From NCBI GenBank assembly GCA_019347855.1, contig JAHWKO010000005.1, forward strand, positions 1-53,621: 53,621 bases of DNA, written 5' to 3'. Origin of the DNA: Actinomycetota bacterium (lineage in GTDB: Bacteria > Actinomycetota > Nitriliruptoria > Nitriliruptorales > JAHWKO01). The notes under the pieces are model-generated. The model ran no database searches. It was not told the DNA's origin and saw only the letters and a list, made by a program, of their open reading frames with translations. Positions 17,353-25,023 of this stretch are shown piece by piece. A program made the translations under genes and the position numbers. Numbering within the stretch: the first letter of the stretch is position 1; each line of letters opens with the position of its first letter.

Positions 17353-18090
17353 CTACGCGGCGATGAGGACGGCTGCGTACCCAGCGGCGGCAGCGAGGAA
17401 CGGGAGAAGCCGGCTCTCGCGCTCTTCGGGCAACTCCTCCTTCAGCACGTTGAGGACGACGCCGCCGGCGACGAAGGCGAGCGGTAGCCCGAGTGCCGCC
17501 TCGCTCAACTCGACCGCCTGTCCCAGGGCCCAGCCCCCGAGGACCGCCGCCGACACGAACCAACGGCCCCACCGGTGGTACAGCGCCCCGTGGTGATTGC
17601 GCAGACCCTGGTCGTTGACGACGAAGTGGACCCCGATGGCCAACGTGAACAGCCACAACGACGCGTCGGGAGCGTGGTGGCGTTGCACGAGCACGTACCC
17701 GATTATCGCGTTGTACACCGCGTACGACGCGAGGTGTACCCATCCGATCCTGCGCTCCGCGGACGCAGGACGGGTGCGGGGGGCATCAGCATGTGTCGCC
17801 ACGCCGGCGCCTCGGGAACGGCGCGCGAACTGCTCGAGGACGTAGAACGTCGCCACCCCGAGCAGGGCGACGAGGTAGGCGTGTCGCTCGAGTCCCGCGA
17901 CGACCCCGGACTCGTCCACGGCGGCCTGGATCTCCGCGAGTTCGGGGAGCAGGTGCACGAACACGTACGCCAGGGCGATCCCACCTGCCGCCGACAGCCA
18001 GCGACTACGCGGAACACGGTCCAGGAACCCGAGAACGGCGCCGCCCACGTGGAGGAGCACCAGGACCACCGCAGCCGCGAGCGTCTCCAT
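17353..18090 (-). CDS. Multi-pass membrane protein, ZIP-transporter-like
   Basis: A 245-aa integral membrane protein with about seven hydrophobic segments. GGIALAYVFVHLLPELAE resembles the small-residue/His helix of ZIP metal transporters, and FVAGGVVLNVLKEELPEERESRLLPFL resembles the last ZIP helices; HHAPDASLWLFTLAIGVHFVVND lies between. The metal ligands are not all obvious, so transport activity is uncertain. ATG 18090 (METLAAAVV) is preferred because it starts just before the first membrane helix; a longer frame runs to 18207 and would overlap the repeats upstream. Divergent from the PadR gene. Confidence 0.7.
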   Translation of the reverse strand: METLAAAVVLVLLHVGGAVLGFLDRVPRSRWLSAAGGIALAYVFVHLLPELAEIQAAVDESGVVAGLERHAYLVALLGVATFYVLEQFARRSRGAGVATHADAPRTRPASAERRIGWVHLASYAVYNAIIGYVLVQRHHAPDASLWLFTLAIGVHFVVNDQGLRNHHGALYHRWGRWFVSAAVLGGWALGQAVELSEAALGLPLAFVAGGVVLNVLKEELPEERESRLLPFLAAAAGYAAVLIAA

Positions 18091-18174
18091 CGTCGGCGAG
18101 CCTACGAGGCGCGCGTCCGGCGTCGGACCGACCAACGTCGATGCCAGGGGATCGCCGGGCGGAGCGAAGGTACC

Positions 18175-18225
18175 TTGTGCTGCTATACACCTTGCCGTTC
18201 TATGCACCTTGTGCTTCTATGCATC
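18175..18225. promoter_or_regulatory. Three tandem 17-bp repeats upstream of padR-like gene
   Basis: TTGTGCTGCTATACACC (18175-18191), TTGCCGTTCTATGCACC (18192-18208) and TTGTGCTTCTATGCATC (18209-18225) are contiguous direct repeats. They lie in the divergent region between the ZIP-like gene and the PadR regulator and are AT-richer than the surroundings. They may be operators, promoter elements (TATRCA could act as -10 boxes), or both. Confidence 0.6.
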
Positions 18226-18254
18226 CCTGCTCGATCTTCCGAGAGGGGCGAACC

Positions 18255-18614
18255 GTGCACATCGACAAGGACCTCGTGGCCGCGTCGGCGACGCCGCTGG
18301 TGCTCGCGATCCTGGATGAGGGCGAGAGCTACGGGTACGGCATCCTCAAGCGCGTCCGGGAGCTCTCGGATGGTGACCTCGAGTGGACCGATGGGATGCT
18401 CTACCCGCTGCTCCACCGTCTGCACCGCCTGGGGTACGTGACCAGGGAGTGGCGAACCCCGCCTGAGGGACGCCGCCGCAGGTACTACGCGATCACCGAC
18501 GCGGGGCGCGACGCGCTCGCGGAGCACAAGCGCCAGTGGGTGACCGTCGCGCGGGCGTTGGGCGACGTCTGGGGTGGCGACGACGTGCTGCCCTTCGTGC
18601 TCGGACAGGCCTGA
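18255..18614 (+). CDS. PadR-family transcriptional regulator
   Basis: A 119-aa regulator. GTG 18255 is chosen because GAGAGGGG lies about 8 bases upstream and the product starts at the usual point for the family. The sequence shows a PadR winged helix: PLVLAILDEGESYGYGILKRV, then GMLYPLLHRLHRLGYV and the wing GRRRRYYAITDAGRDAL. The short C-terminal helix is of the PadR-s2 (small) type. Its TGA overlaps the next ATG (TGATG at 18612-18616). PadR proteins are usually autorepressors controlling a coupled membrane protein; the tandem repeats upstream are the likely binding sites. Confidence 0.92.
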   Translation: MHIDKDLVAASATPLVLAILDEGESYGYGILKRVRELSDGDLEWTDGMLYPLLHRLHRLGYVTREWRTPPEGRRRRYYAITDAGRDALAEHKRQWVTVARALGDVWGGDDVLPFVLGQA

Positions 18615-19954
18615 TGGAGCCGTTGGAGTCGCAGATCGCGGAGTGGCGGGCCTTCGTGGCGAAGGATCCCGCGGTCGATGGCCGTGACGTGGAGGAGCTT
18701 GAGTCCCACCTGCGGGACCAGATCGCCGACCTGGATGCTGCCGGCCTCGCTGCCGACGAGGCCTTCCTGGTCGCGGTGAAGAGGATGGGGAGCCTCGACG
18801 AGCTGTCCCGGGAGTTCGCGCGCGAGCACAGCGGCAGGCTCTGGCGGCAGCTGTTCCTCTCCGACGGAGACGAGCGAGGACGGACCGGCACCCGGTGGAT
18901 CGAGGCGGTGCTCTTCGCCATCGCAGCGGCCATGACCGTGCAGATCGCGCGCCTGGCGGCCGGGTTCCCGGGCGAGGAGTCCTGGTGGCTGTTCCGGAAC
19001 GCCAGCCTGTTCGTGTTGCCGTTCCTCGCCGGCTACTTCGCGCGTCGGCGTGATCTCGGCGCCCGGAGCTGGTTGGTCACGGCAGCCCCGTTCTTGGTCG
19101 TCGCCCTCGTGATCAACCTCTACCCGTTCTCCGGCGACTCGGTGACCGAGCCGCTCGTCGCCCTCCACGTGCCCATCGTGCTGTGGTTCGTCGTCGCCTA
19201 CCCGTACATGGGGGGCGCTATCGGATCGCACGAGCGGCGCATGGATTTCGTGCGTTTCACCGGCGAGTGGCTCATCTACTACGTCTTGATAGCCCTCGGC
19301 GGCGGGGTCCTGATGGGTCTGACCGCAGGCATCCTCGAACCGACGGGTGTCGATCCCGAGCGGATCTTCGAGTGGGTCGTCCCCTCTGGCGCGGCGGGCG
19401 CCGTGATCGTGGCCGCGTGGCTCGTCGAGGCGAAGCAGCAGGTCGTGGAGAACATGGCGCCGGTGCTCACGATGATCTTCACACCGCTGTTCGCGGTGAT
19501 GCTGGCCGTCGCGGCGATCGTCTACGCCGCCACCGGTCTGGGGGGTGCGTTCGACCGTGAGCTCCTCTCCATCTTCGATGCGTTGATGGTCGTCGTGCTC
19601 GGTCTCGTCCTCTACGGGATGTCCGCCCGCGACCCGTCCCGCCCGTCGGGATGGATGGACCGCATCCAACTGGTCGCCGTCGCCAGTGCTCTCGTGCTCG
19701 ACGTCATGGTCCTCGGGGCGATGGTGGGCAGGATCGGGGAGCTCGGCTTCACCCCGAACCGGACCGCCGCGCTCGGGCTCAACCTCGTCCTCCTCGTGAA
19801 CCTCGCTGGGGCCGCCTGGCTGTCCGTCCGGTTCCTCAGGGGGCGGAGCACTTTCCATCGGCTCGAGCGGTGGCAGACGGCCTACCTCCCGGTGATCGCG
19901 GTGTGGGCCCTGACCGTCGTCCTGGTACTCCCGCCGCTCTTCTCCTTCAGCTGA
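18614..19954 (+). CDS. Permease-prefix-domain membrane protein coupled to PadR
   Basis: A 446-aa membrane protein. Residues ~1-85 form a soluble helical 'permease prefix domain' (MEPLESQIAEWRAFV... VEELESHLRDQIADLDAAGL... VAVKRMGSLDELSREFA), typical of genes following PadR. About ten hydrophobic segments follow (~100-440). No FtsX or other ABC permease motif is visible, so this is not the efflux-permease variant. The ATG overlaps the PadR stop by one base, implying translational coupling. Role unknown; an envelope-stress role is plausible for the family but not shown. Confidence 0.85.
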   Translation: MEPLESQIAEWRAFVAKDPAVDGRDVEELESHLRDQIADLDAAGLAADEAFLVAVKRMGSLDELSREFAREHSGRLWRQLFLSDGDERGRTGTRWIEAVLFAIAAAMTVQIARLAAGFPGEESWWLFRNASLFVLPFLAGYFARRRDLGARSWLVTAAPFLVVALVINLYPFSGDSVTEPLVALHVPIVLWFVVAYPYMGGAIGSHERRMDFVRFTGEWLIYYVLIALGGGVLMGLTAGILEPTGVDPERIFEWVVPSGAAGAVIVAAWLVEAKQQVVENMAPVLTMIFTPLFAVMLAVAAIVYAATGLGGAFDRELLSIFDALMVVVLGLVLYGMSARDPSRPSGWMDRIQLVAVASALVLDVMVLGAMVGRIGELGFTPNRTAALGLNLVLLVNLAGAAWLSVRFLRGRSTFHRLERWQTAYLPVIAVWALTVVLVLPPLFSFS

Positions 19955-19994
19955 TGTAGCAGGGGCGTGCCCGTCCATGGACGAGCGTGCTACA
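19955..19994 (+). terminator. Inverted repeat after the PadR operon, possible terminator
   Basis: TGTAGCA (19955-19961) pairs with TGCTACA (19988-19994), with a smaller inner palindrome CGTCCATGGACG between them. It directly follows the stop codon at 19954. The stems are not continuous, so terminator function is tentative. The rest of the gap to 20171 shows nothing recognisable. Confidence 0.4.
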
Positions 19995-20171
19995 CGCATC
20001 GCGGCGCTGCGGCGTCATCACTCTGACCTTGAACGAGGCTCTGGCGGCGGACCCGCAGTAACACCAGTGTGCCCCAGGGTCAGCCGTGTACCGCACGCGG
20101 CCCTCATCGAGGTGACCGTCGCCTAGTGACCCTGGTTCCCTGTGGTTGACACCCCCTCGGAAGGACGTGCG

Positions 20172-20936
20172 ATGAGTGCAGGCGGGTTCGAGATCATCTG
20201 CGAGATCGAACCACCGACGACCGGGGACATGGGGATCGTCCGCGAACAGATCGTGGTGCTGGGGCGGACCTGCGATGCGTTCCTCGTCCCGGACAGCCAC
20301 CTGGGCCGCGCGACCGTCTCGAGCATCGCGGTCGCGCACGAGGTCGCCTACCTGCACGGCCGCGCGGTGGCGTGCCTCAACGCGCGCGACCGGAACCTGC
20401 TCGGGTTCGAGCGGGACCTGCTCACGGCGGCCGCGTACGGCGTCGACGAGCTCCTGTTGGTCTACGGCGACCGACCGGAACGGGGACGACGGAGCGCGCT
20501 CACGGTGCGCGAGATGCTGGCCGAGATCCGGTCGGTGGGGCGAGAGCTGGGGTTCCGGGTTGGTGTCACGGCCGACGTGACCCGAGACCTACCCGACTGG
20601 AAACGGCAGGCGGACTTCGTCTTCACGCAGATCTCGTTCGACGAGGAGGCGGTGACGGGTTGGCGCGCACGGACGGGGTTCCCCGGGGAGGTGTACGCCG
20701 GGGTCGTGGTCCTCGCGAGCGAGAAGATGGCGCGACGGCTGTCCGAGCTGATCCCGGGCCTGCAGGTCCCGGACGCGGTGCTCCGCGACCTCGCGAGGGA
20801 TGGGTCGGTCGGCGTCGACCTCGCGATCGAGCAGGTGCTGCGCCTCCGTGACTCCGGTGCGGTCGACGGGGTGCACCTCATCCCCGCACGAGGCTTCCGC
20901 CGGACCGCAGACGCCCTCGAACGGGCCGGGATCTGA
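20172..20936 (+). CDS. Methylenetetrahydrofolate reductase-like protein (MTHFR superfamily)
   Basis: A 254-aa TIM-barrel protein of the MTHFR family. EIICEIEPPTTGD at the N-terminus contains the conserved catalytic Glu strand; AYGVDELLLVYGDRPERG occupies the position of the FAD/NADH-binding GGDP segment (here YGDRP); FVFTQISFDEEAV is the folate-region strand; and GVVVLASEKMARRLSELIPGL completes the fold. It is shorter than canonical MetF (~290), so it may be a divergent paralogue rather than the biosynthetic enzyme. GGAAGGA supports ATG 20172. Confidence 0.82.
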   Translation: MSAGGFEIICEIEPPTTGDMGIVREQIVVLGRTCDAFLVPDSHLGRATVSSIAVAHEVAYLHGRAVACLNARDRNLLGFERDLLTAAAYGVDELLLVYGDRPERGRRSALTVREMLAEIRSVGRELGFRVGVTADVTRDLPDWKRQADFVFTQISFDEEAVTGWRARTGFPGEVYAGVVVLASEKMARRLSELIPGLQVPDAVLRDLARDGSVGVDLAIEQVLRLRDSGAVDGVHLIPARGFRRTADALERAGI

Positions 20937-20958
20937 CGGCAGACGCGAGCACGGCGCG

Positions 20959-21510
20959 TCACCCGTCGTGGGCGAAGTCGTCGCTGACCGGGCGGCTCAG
21001 CAGCCCGAGCACGATCGCGACCTCGATGCACGCGATCAGGACACCCCACGGGGCGTTGGGCGCGTGCTCGAGGTGCCACAGGCCAGCGACCGAACCCGGT
21101 AGCAGCACCATGGCGTAGGCGGACATCATCAGCATGGCACCTTCTCGCGCCCACCCCCGGTGAGCCAGCATCCCGATGGCACACGCCCCGGTCAGCCCGC
21201 ACAGGACCAGGACCACGGAGCCCGCCAGGACGCTCCCGGCTGCGACCTCGTGCACGCCGAACCCCCACATCATCCCGGCCGCGACCATGTCGAGCGTCGT
21301 CTCGCCTCGGAGTCCGTCCCGGACCATGTCCGCCCCGGCCGCCCCGGAGAGCGTGGTCACCGCCAGGATCGCTCCAGCGACGAACCTCGTCGCGGCGCTC
21401 AGGGATAGGCGCCTCCTGCGGACCGGTGCCACGCTCGCAGCAGGCTCATCGATCCGGGGCCGCGCGTTCGACATCCCGTCTCCGTCGCCGTCCCTACCCA
21501 CCGTTTCCAC
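20959..21510 (-). CDS. Membrane protein of unknown function
   Basis: A 183-aa protein with a polar, Arg-rich N-terminus (to ~38) and four hydrophobic segments (~43-62, 80-115 as two, 125-145, 155-172). Met and Ala are abundant; a conserved-looking WHLEHAPNAPWG loop precedes the last helix. No family recognised. The GTG at 21510 follows GGGAGC at a good distance. It lies 59 bases downstream of the next minus-strand gene, so the two may be co-transcribed. Confidence 0.65.
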   Translation of the reverse strand: METVGRDGDGDGMSNARPRIDEPAASVAPVRRRRLSLSAATRFVAGAILAVTTLSGAAGADMVRDGLRGETTLDMVAAGMMWGFGVHEVAAGSVLAGSVVLVLCGLTGACAIGMLAHRGWAREGAMLMMSAYAMVLLPGSVAGLWHLEHAPNAPWGVLIACIEVAIVLGLLSRPVSDDFAHDG

Positions 21511-21569
21511 GTCGCTGCTCCCGAGTCCTGTCTGCGACGGGAGACCACCGCGAACGGGCCGGGCGGCGG

Positions 21570-22049
21570 CTACGGCTGCTGCTCGAGGGCGCGGCGGAGC
21601 CCGTCAGGATCGGCGACGCTCACCCACAGCGCGGGGTGACGGGTGAGTCCGGGTGGCCGGACCGTCACGGGTTGTCGGAAGCGGATCTCGAGCATGGGTC
21701 CGGTGTCCGATCCGAACGTGACGCTCCCGTCCTCGAACGAGTAGCGGACACCGATCGCCTTCAGGGCGTTGAACGGCCCGTTCCGCACGGTCGCCTCTGC
21801 CACGTTCGCTGTCGGCGTATCGACCCGGAAGAACCCGAAGCGCGCACGCAGGCGTCGCTCGTCGACCTCGACCGTCGCGCGGCTGGTGGTCACGCCCCAC
21901 GCCAGGAGGACGGGTGCGTACGTGGGGGATACCTGGAACCGGAACGTCTGAGCGATCGTCGTCTCCGCCGTCGGTGACGCGTCGATGATGCCCTCACAGG
22001 CGCACGGGGGGATGTCCGCCTGGCCGGTCGGACGCACGGTGCCCGGCAT
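21570..22049 (-). CDS. Conserved actinobacterial protein of unknown function (PH-like)
   Basis: A 159-aa soluble protein. From ~residue 35 it resembles a conserved actinobacterial family: TFRFQVSPTYAPVLLAWGV, VDERRLRARFGFFRVDTPTANV, ALKAIGVRYSFEDGSVTFGS and a C-terminal RHPALWVSVADPDGLRRAL. The alternating pattern suggests a small beta-barrel, perhaps PH-like; this is inference. The first ~33 residues are poorly conserved-looking and the true start may be internal. Divergent from topoisomerase IB. Confidence 0.65.
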   Translation of the reverse strand: MPGTVRPTGQADIPPCACEGIIDASPTAETTIAQTFRFQVSPTYAPVLLAWGVTTSRATVEVDERRLRARFGFFRVDTPTANVAEATVRNGPFNALKAIGVRYSFEDGSVTFGSDTGPMLEIRFRQPVTVRPPGLTRHPALWVSVADPDGLRRALEQQP

Positions 22050-22131
22050 CCACCGGTACCAACGAGGCGTGGATCACGAACTCGACACGGACGAGCTCAC
22101 CGTCACACGGGTCCTGCCCGTCGTGTCGAAC

Positions 22132-23199
22132 ATGCCTGCTGACTCGACCCCGGATGACCACGCCACCGCGGTCGGGTTGGTCTACGTCAGCGATGACGAG
22201 CCTGGCATCGCGAGGCTGCCGTGGGGATCGGGTTTCACCTACCGGTTCCCTGACGGGACGACCGTCCCGAAGGACCACCCCGATCGCGCGCGTGCGGAGC
22301 GTCTCGCGATCCCGCCGGCGTGGACCGACGTCTGGATCTGCCTCGAGCCGAAGGGTCACGTGCAGGCCACCGGTCGCGACGACGCTGGCCGCAAGCAGTA
22401 CCTGTACCACCCGCACTGGCGGGAGGTCCGCGACGCGACGAAGTTCCACCGGATGGAGGCGTTCTCCGAGGCGTTGCCCACGATCCGGGACGCGGTCGAC
22501 GAGCGTCTGCGCGTCCGGCGGTTCACCCGCGCCAAGATGCACGCCCTGGTCGTCGCGTTGCTCGACGAGACCCTGATCCGTATCGGCAGCGACCGGTACG
22601 TACGTACCAGCGGGGCACACGGGCTCACCACCCTGGAGCGAGGACACCTCGAGGTCGACGGCAACCGGATCCGCTTCTCGTACCCCGGGAAGTCCGGACA
22701 GGAACGCGAGGTCGAGCTGCGCCACCGCCGGCTCGCCCGACAGCTCCTCCGGTGCGAGGAGATCCCCGGCCAGCGGCTGTTCTCCTTCGACGACGGCAGC
22801 GGCTGGCGACACGTCGACTCGGGACAGATCAACGACTTCCTGCGCGAGGTCACCGGGGACCATCTGACCGCGAAGGACTTCCGGACGTGGGGCGGGACCG
22901 TCGTCGCCGCCGGCACGTTGCGGGAACTGGGTCCTCCCGGCGACGGGTCCGGTACCGACGTCAACGTGCTGGCTGCGATCGATGCGGTCGCGGAACGGTT
23001 GGGCAACACCCGGGCGGTCGCGCGTTCGAGCTACGTGGATCCGCGGGTACCGAAGGCGTACCGCTTCGGTCGGTTCGACGATGCTTGGGACGGCGAGGAC
23101 GGCACGATCGATCGGCTGTCCCCGGCGGAACGCGCCGTGCAACGGATCCTCGGGTACGACATGCCACCGTCCTCGGAACTGGCGTCCTCCGAGGGCTGA
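22132..23199 (+). CDS. DNA topoisomerase IB (eukaryotic-like type IB)
   Basis: A 355-aa enzyme that relaxes supercoils through a 3'-phosphotyrosine intermediate. Landmarks are GIARLPWGSGFTYRFPDG and IPPAWTDVWICLEPKGHVQATGRDDAGRKQY (N-terminal DNA-binding part), then the catalytic domain: IRIGSDRYVRTSGAHGLTTL, KDFRTWGGT (catalytic Arg region) and SSYVDPRV with the nucleophilic Tyr. The length matches bacterial TopIB. ATG 22132 is likely; the frame stays open upstream to 21985 but would overlap the divergent gene. No ribosome-binding site is clear. An inverted repeat TCGACACG/CGTGTCGA (22082-22129) lies just upstream. Confidence 0.9.
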   Translation: MPADSTPDDHATAVGLVYVSDDEPGIARLPWGSGFTYRFPDGTTVPKDHPDRARAERLAIPPAWTDVWICLEPKGHVQATGRDDAGRKQYLYHPHWREVRDATKFHRMEAFSEALPTIRDAVDERLRVRRFTRAKMHALVVALLDETLIRIGSDRYVRTSGAHGLTTLERGHLEVDGNRIRFSYPGKSGQEREVELRHRRLARQLLRCEEIPGQRLFSFDDGSGWRHVDSGQINDFLREVTGDHLTAKDFRTWGGTVVAAGTLRELGPPGDGSGTDVNVLAAIDAVAERLGNTRAVARSSYVDPRVPKAYRFGRFDDAWDGEDGTIDRLSPAERAVQRILGYDMPPSSELASSEG

Positions 23200-23200
23200 G

Positions 23201-23920
23201 TCAGGTGGCGGTCGACCACTCGAAGATCCGGTAGACCGCGTCGATCACCGGCCGGGCCACGTTGCGGACCGGGACGCCGCCAGGTGTGGTCCCTTCCGGA
23301 CTGCCGTGGTGGGCGTGGCCGTGGATCGCCAGGTCCACCGGCGCGCTGTCGATCACCTCGGCCAGGTGGTAGCTGCCGAGGAAGGGGTAGATCTCGAGCG
23401 GCTCGCCCACCAGCGTCTCACGGATCGGCGCGTAGTGGGTCAACACGACCGTCCGGTCCACGTCCCCGAGCCCGTCCAGCGCGTCCCGCAGGGAACCCGC
23501 CAGCCGCCTGCTCCTGGCGACGAACGCCTTCATCTCGGGCTCCCCGAAGTCCGCGCAGGTGGCGCCCGGGAAACCACCGCCGAACCCGACCGTGCCGGCG
23601 ACCCCCACGCGACCGGACGAGGTCTCGATCACCGTCGAGTCGCCCTCCAGCACGGTGACGCCGGCGTCCTCGAGGATCGCACGGAACTCCTCCTGGCGGC
23701 CACTCTCGACATCGTGGTTGCCCAGGACGGCCACGGTGGGGACGTCGGCGCCCTCGAGCTCGCCCACGAGCGTCCGCGCTTCCTCTGGGAGACCCCGTCG
23801 GGAGAGGTCGCCCGCCAGCAGGAACGCGTCGCACCGCTCGCTGAGCCGATCGAGTGACGGGGCCAACGTGCCAGCCGCGTCTCGACCGATGTGGATGTCT
23901 CCGACCGCCGCGAGACGCAT
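23201..23920 (-). CDS. Metallophosphoesterase (calcineurin-like)
   Basis: A 239-aa binuclear-metal phosphoesterase. All family motifs are in place: GDIHIG (residues 7-12), LAGDLSRRG, VAVLGNHD, VLTHYAPI and IHGHAHHGS. The phosphate-ester substrate is not predictable; short bacterial members act on cyclic nucleotides, nucleotides or DNA. Its ATG overlaps the stop of the nucleotidyltransferase-BON gene (TGATG at 23918-23922), so the two are translated together. It ends one base from the convergent topoisomerase gene. Confidence 0.9.
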   Translation of the reverse strand: MRLAAVGDIHIGRDAAGTLAPSLDRLSERCDAFLLAGDLSRRGLPEEARTLVGELEGADVPTVAVLGNHDVESGRQEEFRAILEDAGVTVLEGDSTVIETSSGRVGVAGTVGFGGGFPGATCADFGEPEMKAFVARSRRLAGSLRDALDGLGDVDRTVVLTHYAPIRETLVGEPLEIYPFLGSYHLAEVIDSAPVDLAIHGHAHHGSPEGTTPGGVPVRNVARPVIDAVYRIFEWSTAT

Positions 23921-24855
23921 CAGAGCTGCTCGACGTCGGGGTCGCCCTCGGCGTCCTGCACACGCAGTCGGTTGTCGATCGACCGACCGGGGAACAGCTC
24001 CCGCGCTGCGTCCTGGATCTGCTGTCGCCGCTCGGCGGTCGTCACCTCGCCCTCGATGACCAGCAACGACCCACGGATCGACAGCTCGAGATCGAGCTCA
24101 CCGACCGCCGGATGCTCGCGCAGCCGCTCGCGCATCGATTCGGCCTCGAGGTCCGCCTCGCCGCGGGACGACCGGTCCGACCCGAGCGGCGTCTGCGCCG
24201 TGCCGTGCTCGTAGCGCGTGAGCGCATCGATGACCGCCGGCGGCACCGCGGTGTCTATCGACTCCGCGTACACCAGCAGGCTCAGCACCCGCCGGACCGC
24301 CCGGCGCGACCGTTCCAGCAGGTAGTCCCAGTCCATGCGCTGCCTCGCGAGGAGGGCCAAGGCGTCGAACCAGTGGTACGGCGCGTCCTCCTGATGGGCG
24401 GCCGCCTTGATGACGAGCAGGTCCTCCGGAGGCAGCACCCGGAAGCTCGCCCCCTTGAAGTCGACGGTCTGTGCGCGCTGCAGGATGCTCTCGTCGAGGT
24501 AGTAGCCGCCCTCGCTGCGGAAGATGAGGTCGACGAGCACGTCGTCCTTCCAGCCCTTGAACAGCCACGTCGGGTTGGTCTTCTCGGTCTCGTACCCGGC
24601 CTCGTGGAGGATCTGCAGAGCACGGGATGCATCGTCCGGCCGCACGAACAGGTCGACGTCGTGCGTCCAACGGGGACGCGCCAGCGCGGCCACGGCCACC
24701 CCACCCATGACGACGTGATCGATGCCCTCCTCGGTCAGGAGCGCCGTCGACTCCGACAGCACCGACACGAAGGCGCGTTCCTCGGACCGGTCGGCGTGGA
24801 CGGAATCGCGCCGGTCCGGCGGCCGGACCTGACGGAACGGTGCCGCGTCGCTCAC
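23920..24855 (-). CDS. Nucleotidyltransferase fused to a C-terminal BON domain
   Basis: A 311-aa protein. GTG 24855 is preferred because GAGAGG lies 7-12 bases upstream. Residues ~30-190 form an NTase-fold domain: HVVMGGVAVAALARPRWTHDVDLFV gives the GG motif and the DxD metal-binding pair, then VDLIFR and EDLLVIKAAAHQEDAPYHWFD follow as in antitoxin-like (DUF6036-type) nucleotidyltransferases. An acidic linker leads to ~240-300, which matches a BON domain (MRERLREHPAVGELDLEL ... GEVTTAERRQQI... DNRLRV). BON usually occurs in envelope or osmotic-stress proteins; its fusion to an NTase is unusual. There is no signal peptide, so it should be cytoplasmic. Coupled to a phosphoesterase. Confidence 0.8.
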   Translation of the reverse strand: MSDAAPFRQVRPPDRRDSVHADRSEERAFVSVLSESTALLTEEGIDHVVMGGVAVAALARPRWTHDVDLFVRPDDASRALQILHEAGYETEKTNPTWLFKGWKDDVLVDLIFRSEGGYYLDESILQRAQTVDFKGASFRVLPPEDLLVIKAAAHQEDAPYHWFDALALLARQRMDWDYLLERSRRAVRRVLSLLVYAESIDTAVPPAVIDALTRYEHGTAQTPLGSDRSSRGEADLEAESMRERLREHPAVGELDLELSIRGSLLVIEGEVTTAERRQQIQDAARELFPGRSIDNRLRVQDAEGDPDVEQL

Positions 24856-24872
24856 CGCGCTGCCTCTCGTCA

Positions 24873-24888
24873 ACGTCACCGGTGACGT
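24873..24888. promoter_or_regulatory. Perfect 16-bp palindrome upstream of the NTase-BON gene
   Basis: ACGTCACCGGTGACGT is a perfect palindrome 17 bases before the GTG start and inside the divergent region shared with the gene at 25024. Its position suits an operator; the regulator is unknown. Confidence 0.45.
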
Positions 24889-25023
24889 AACCAGCACGTG
24901 CAGCGGACGTGGGGCGAGACCCCCCGTCGTTCGACGGGGCCGAACGTACGGACGGGGGGCGGGGCGACGCGTGCTCCGCGACCCTGCCATCATCAGGCGA
25001 CGATCCGGGGCACAGGGGGGTCG

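Noticed and set aside
18485..19999. 504-residue open frame on the minus strand
   Set aside because: It is antisense to the PadR-coupled membrane protein, is rich in H/D/E/R/Q with no domain, and arises from the high-GC codon pattern of the true gene.
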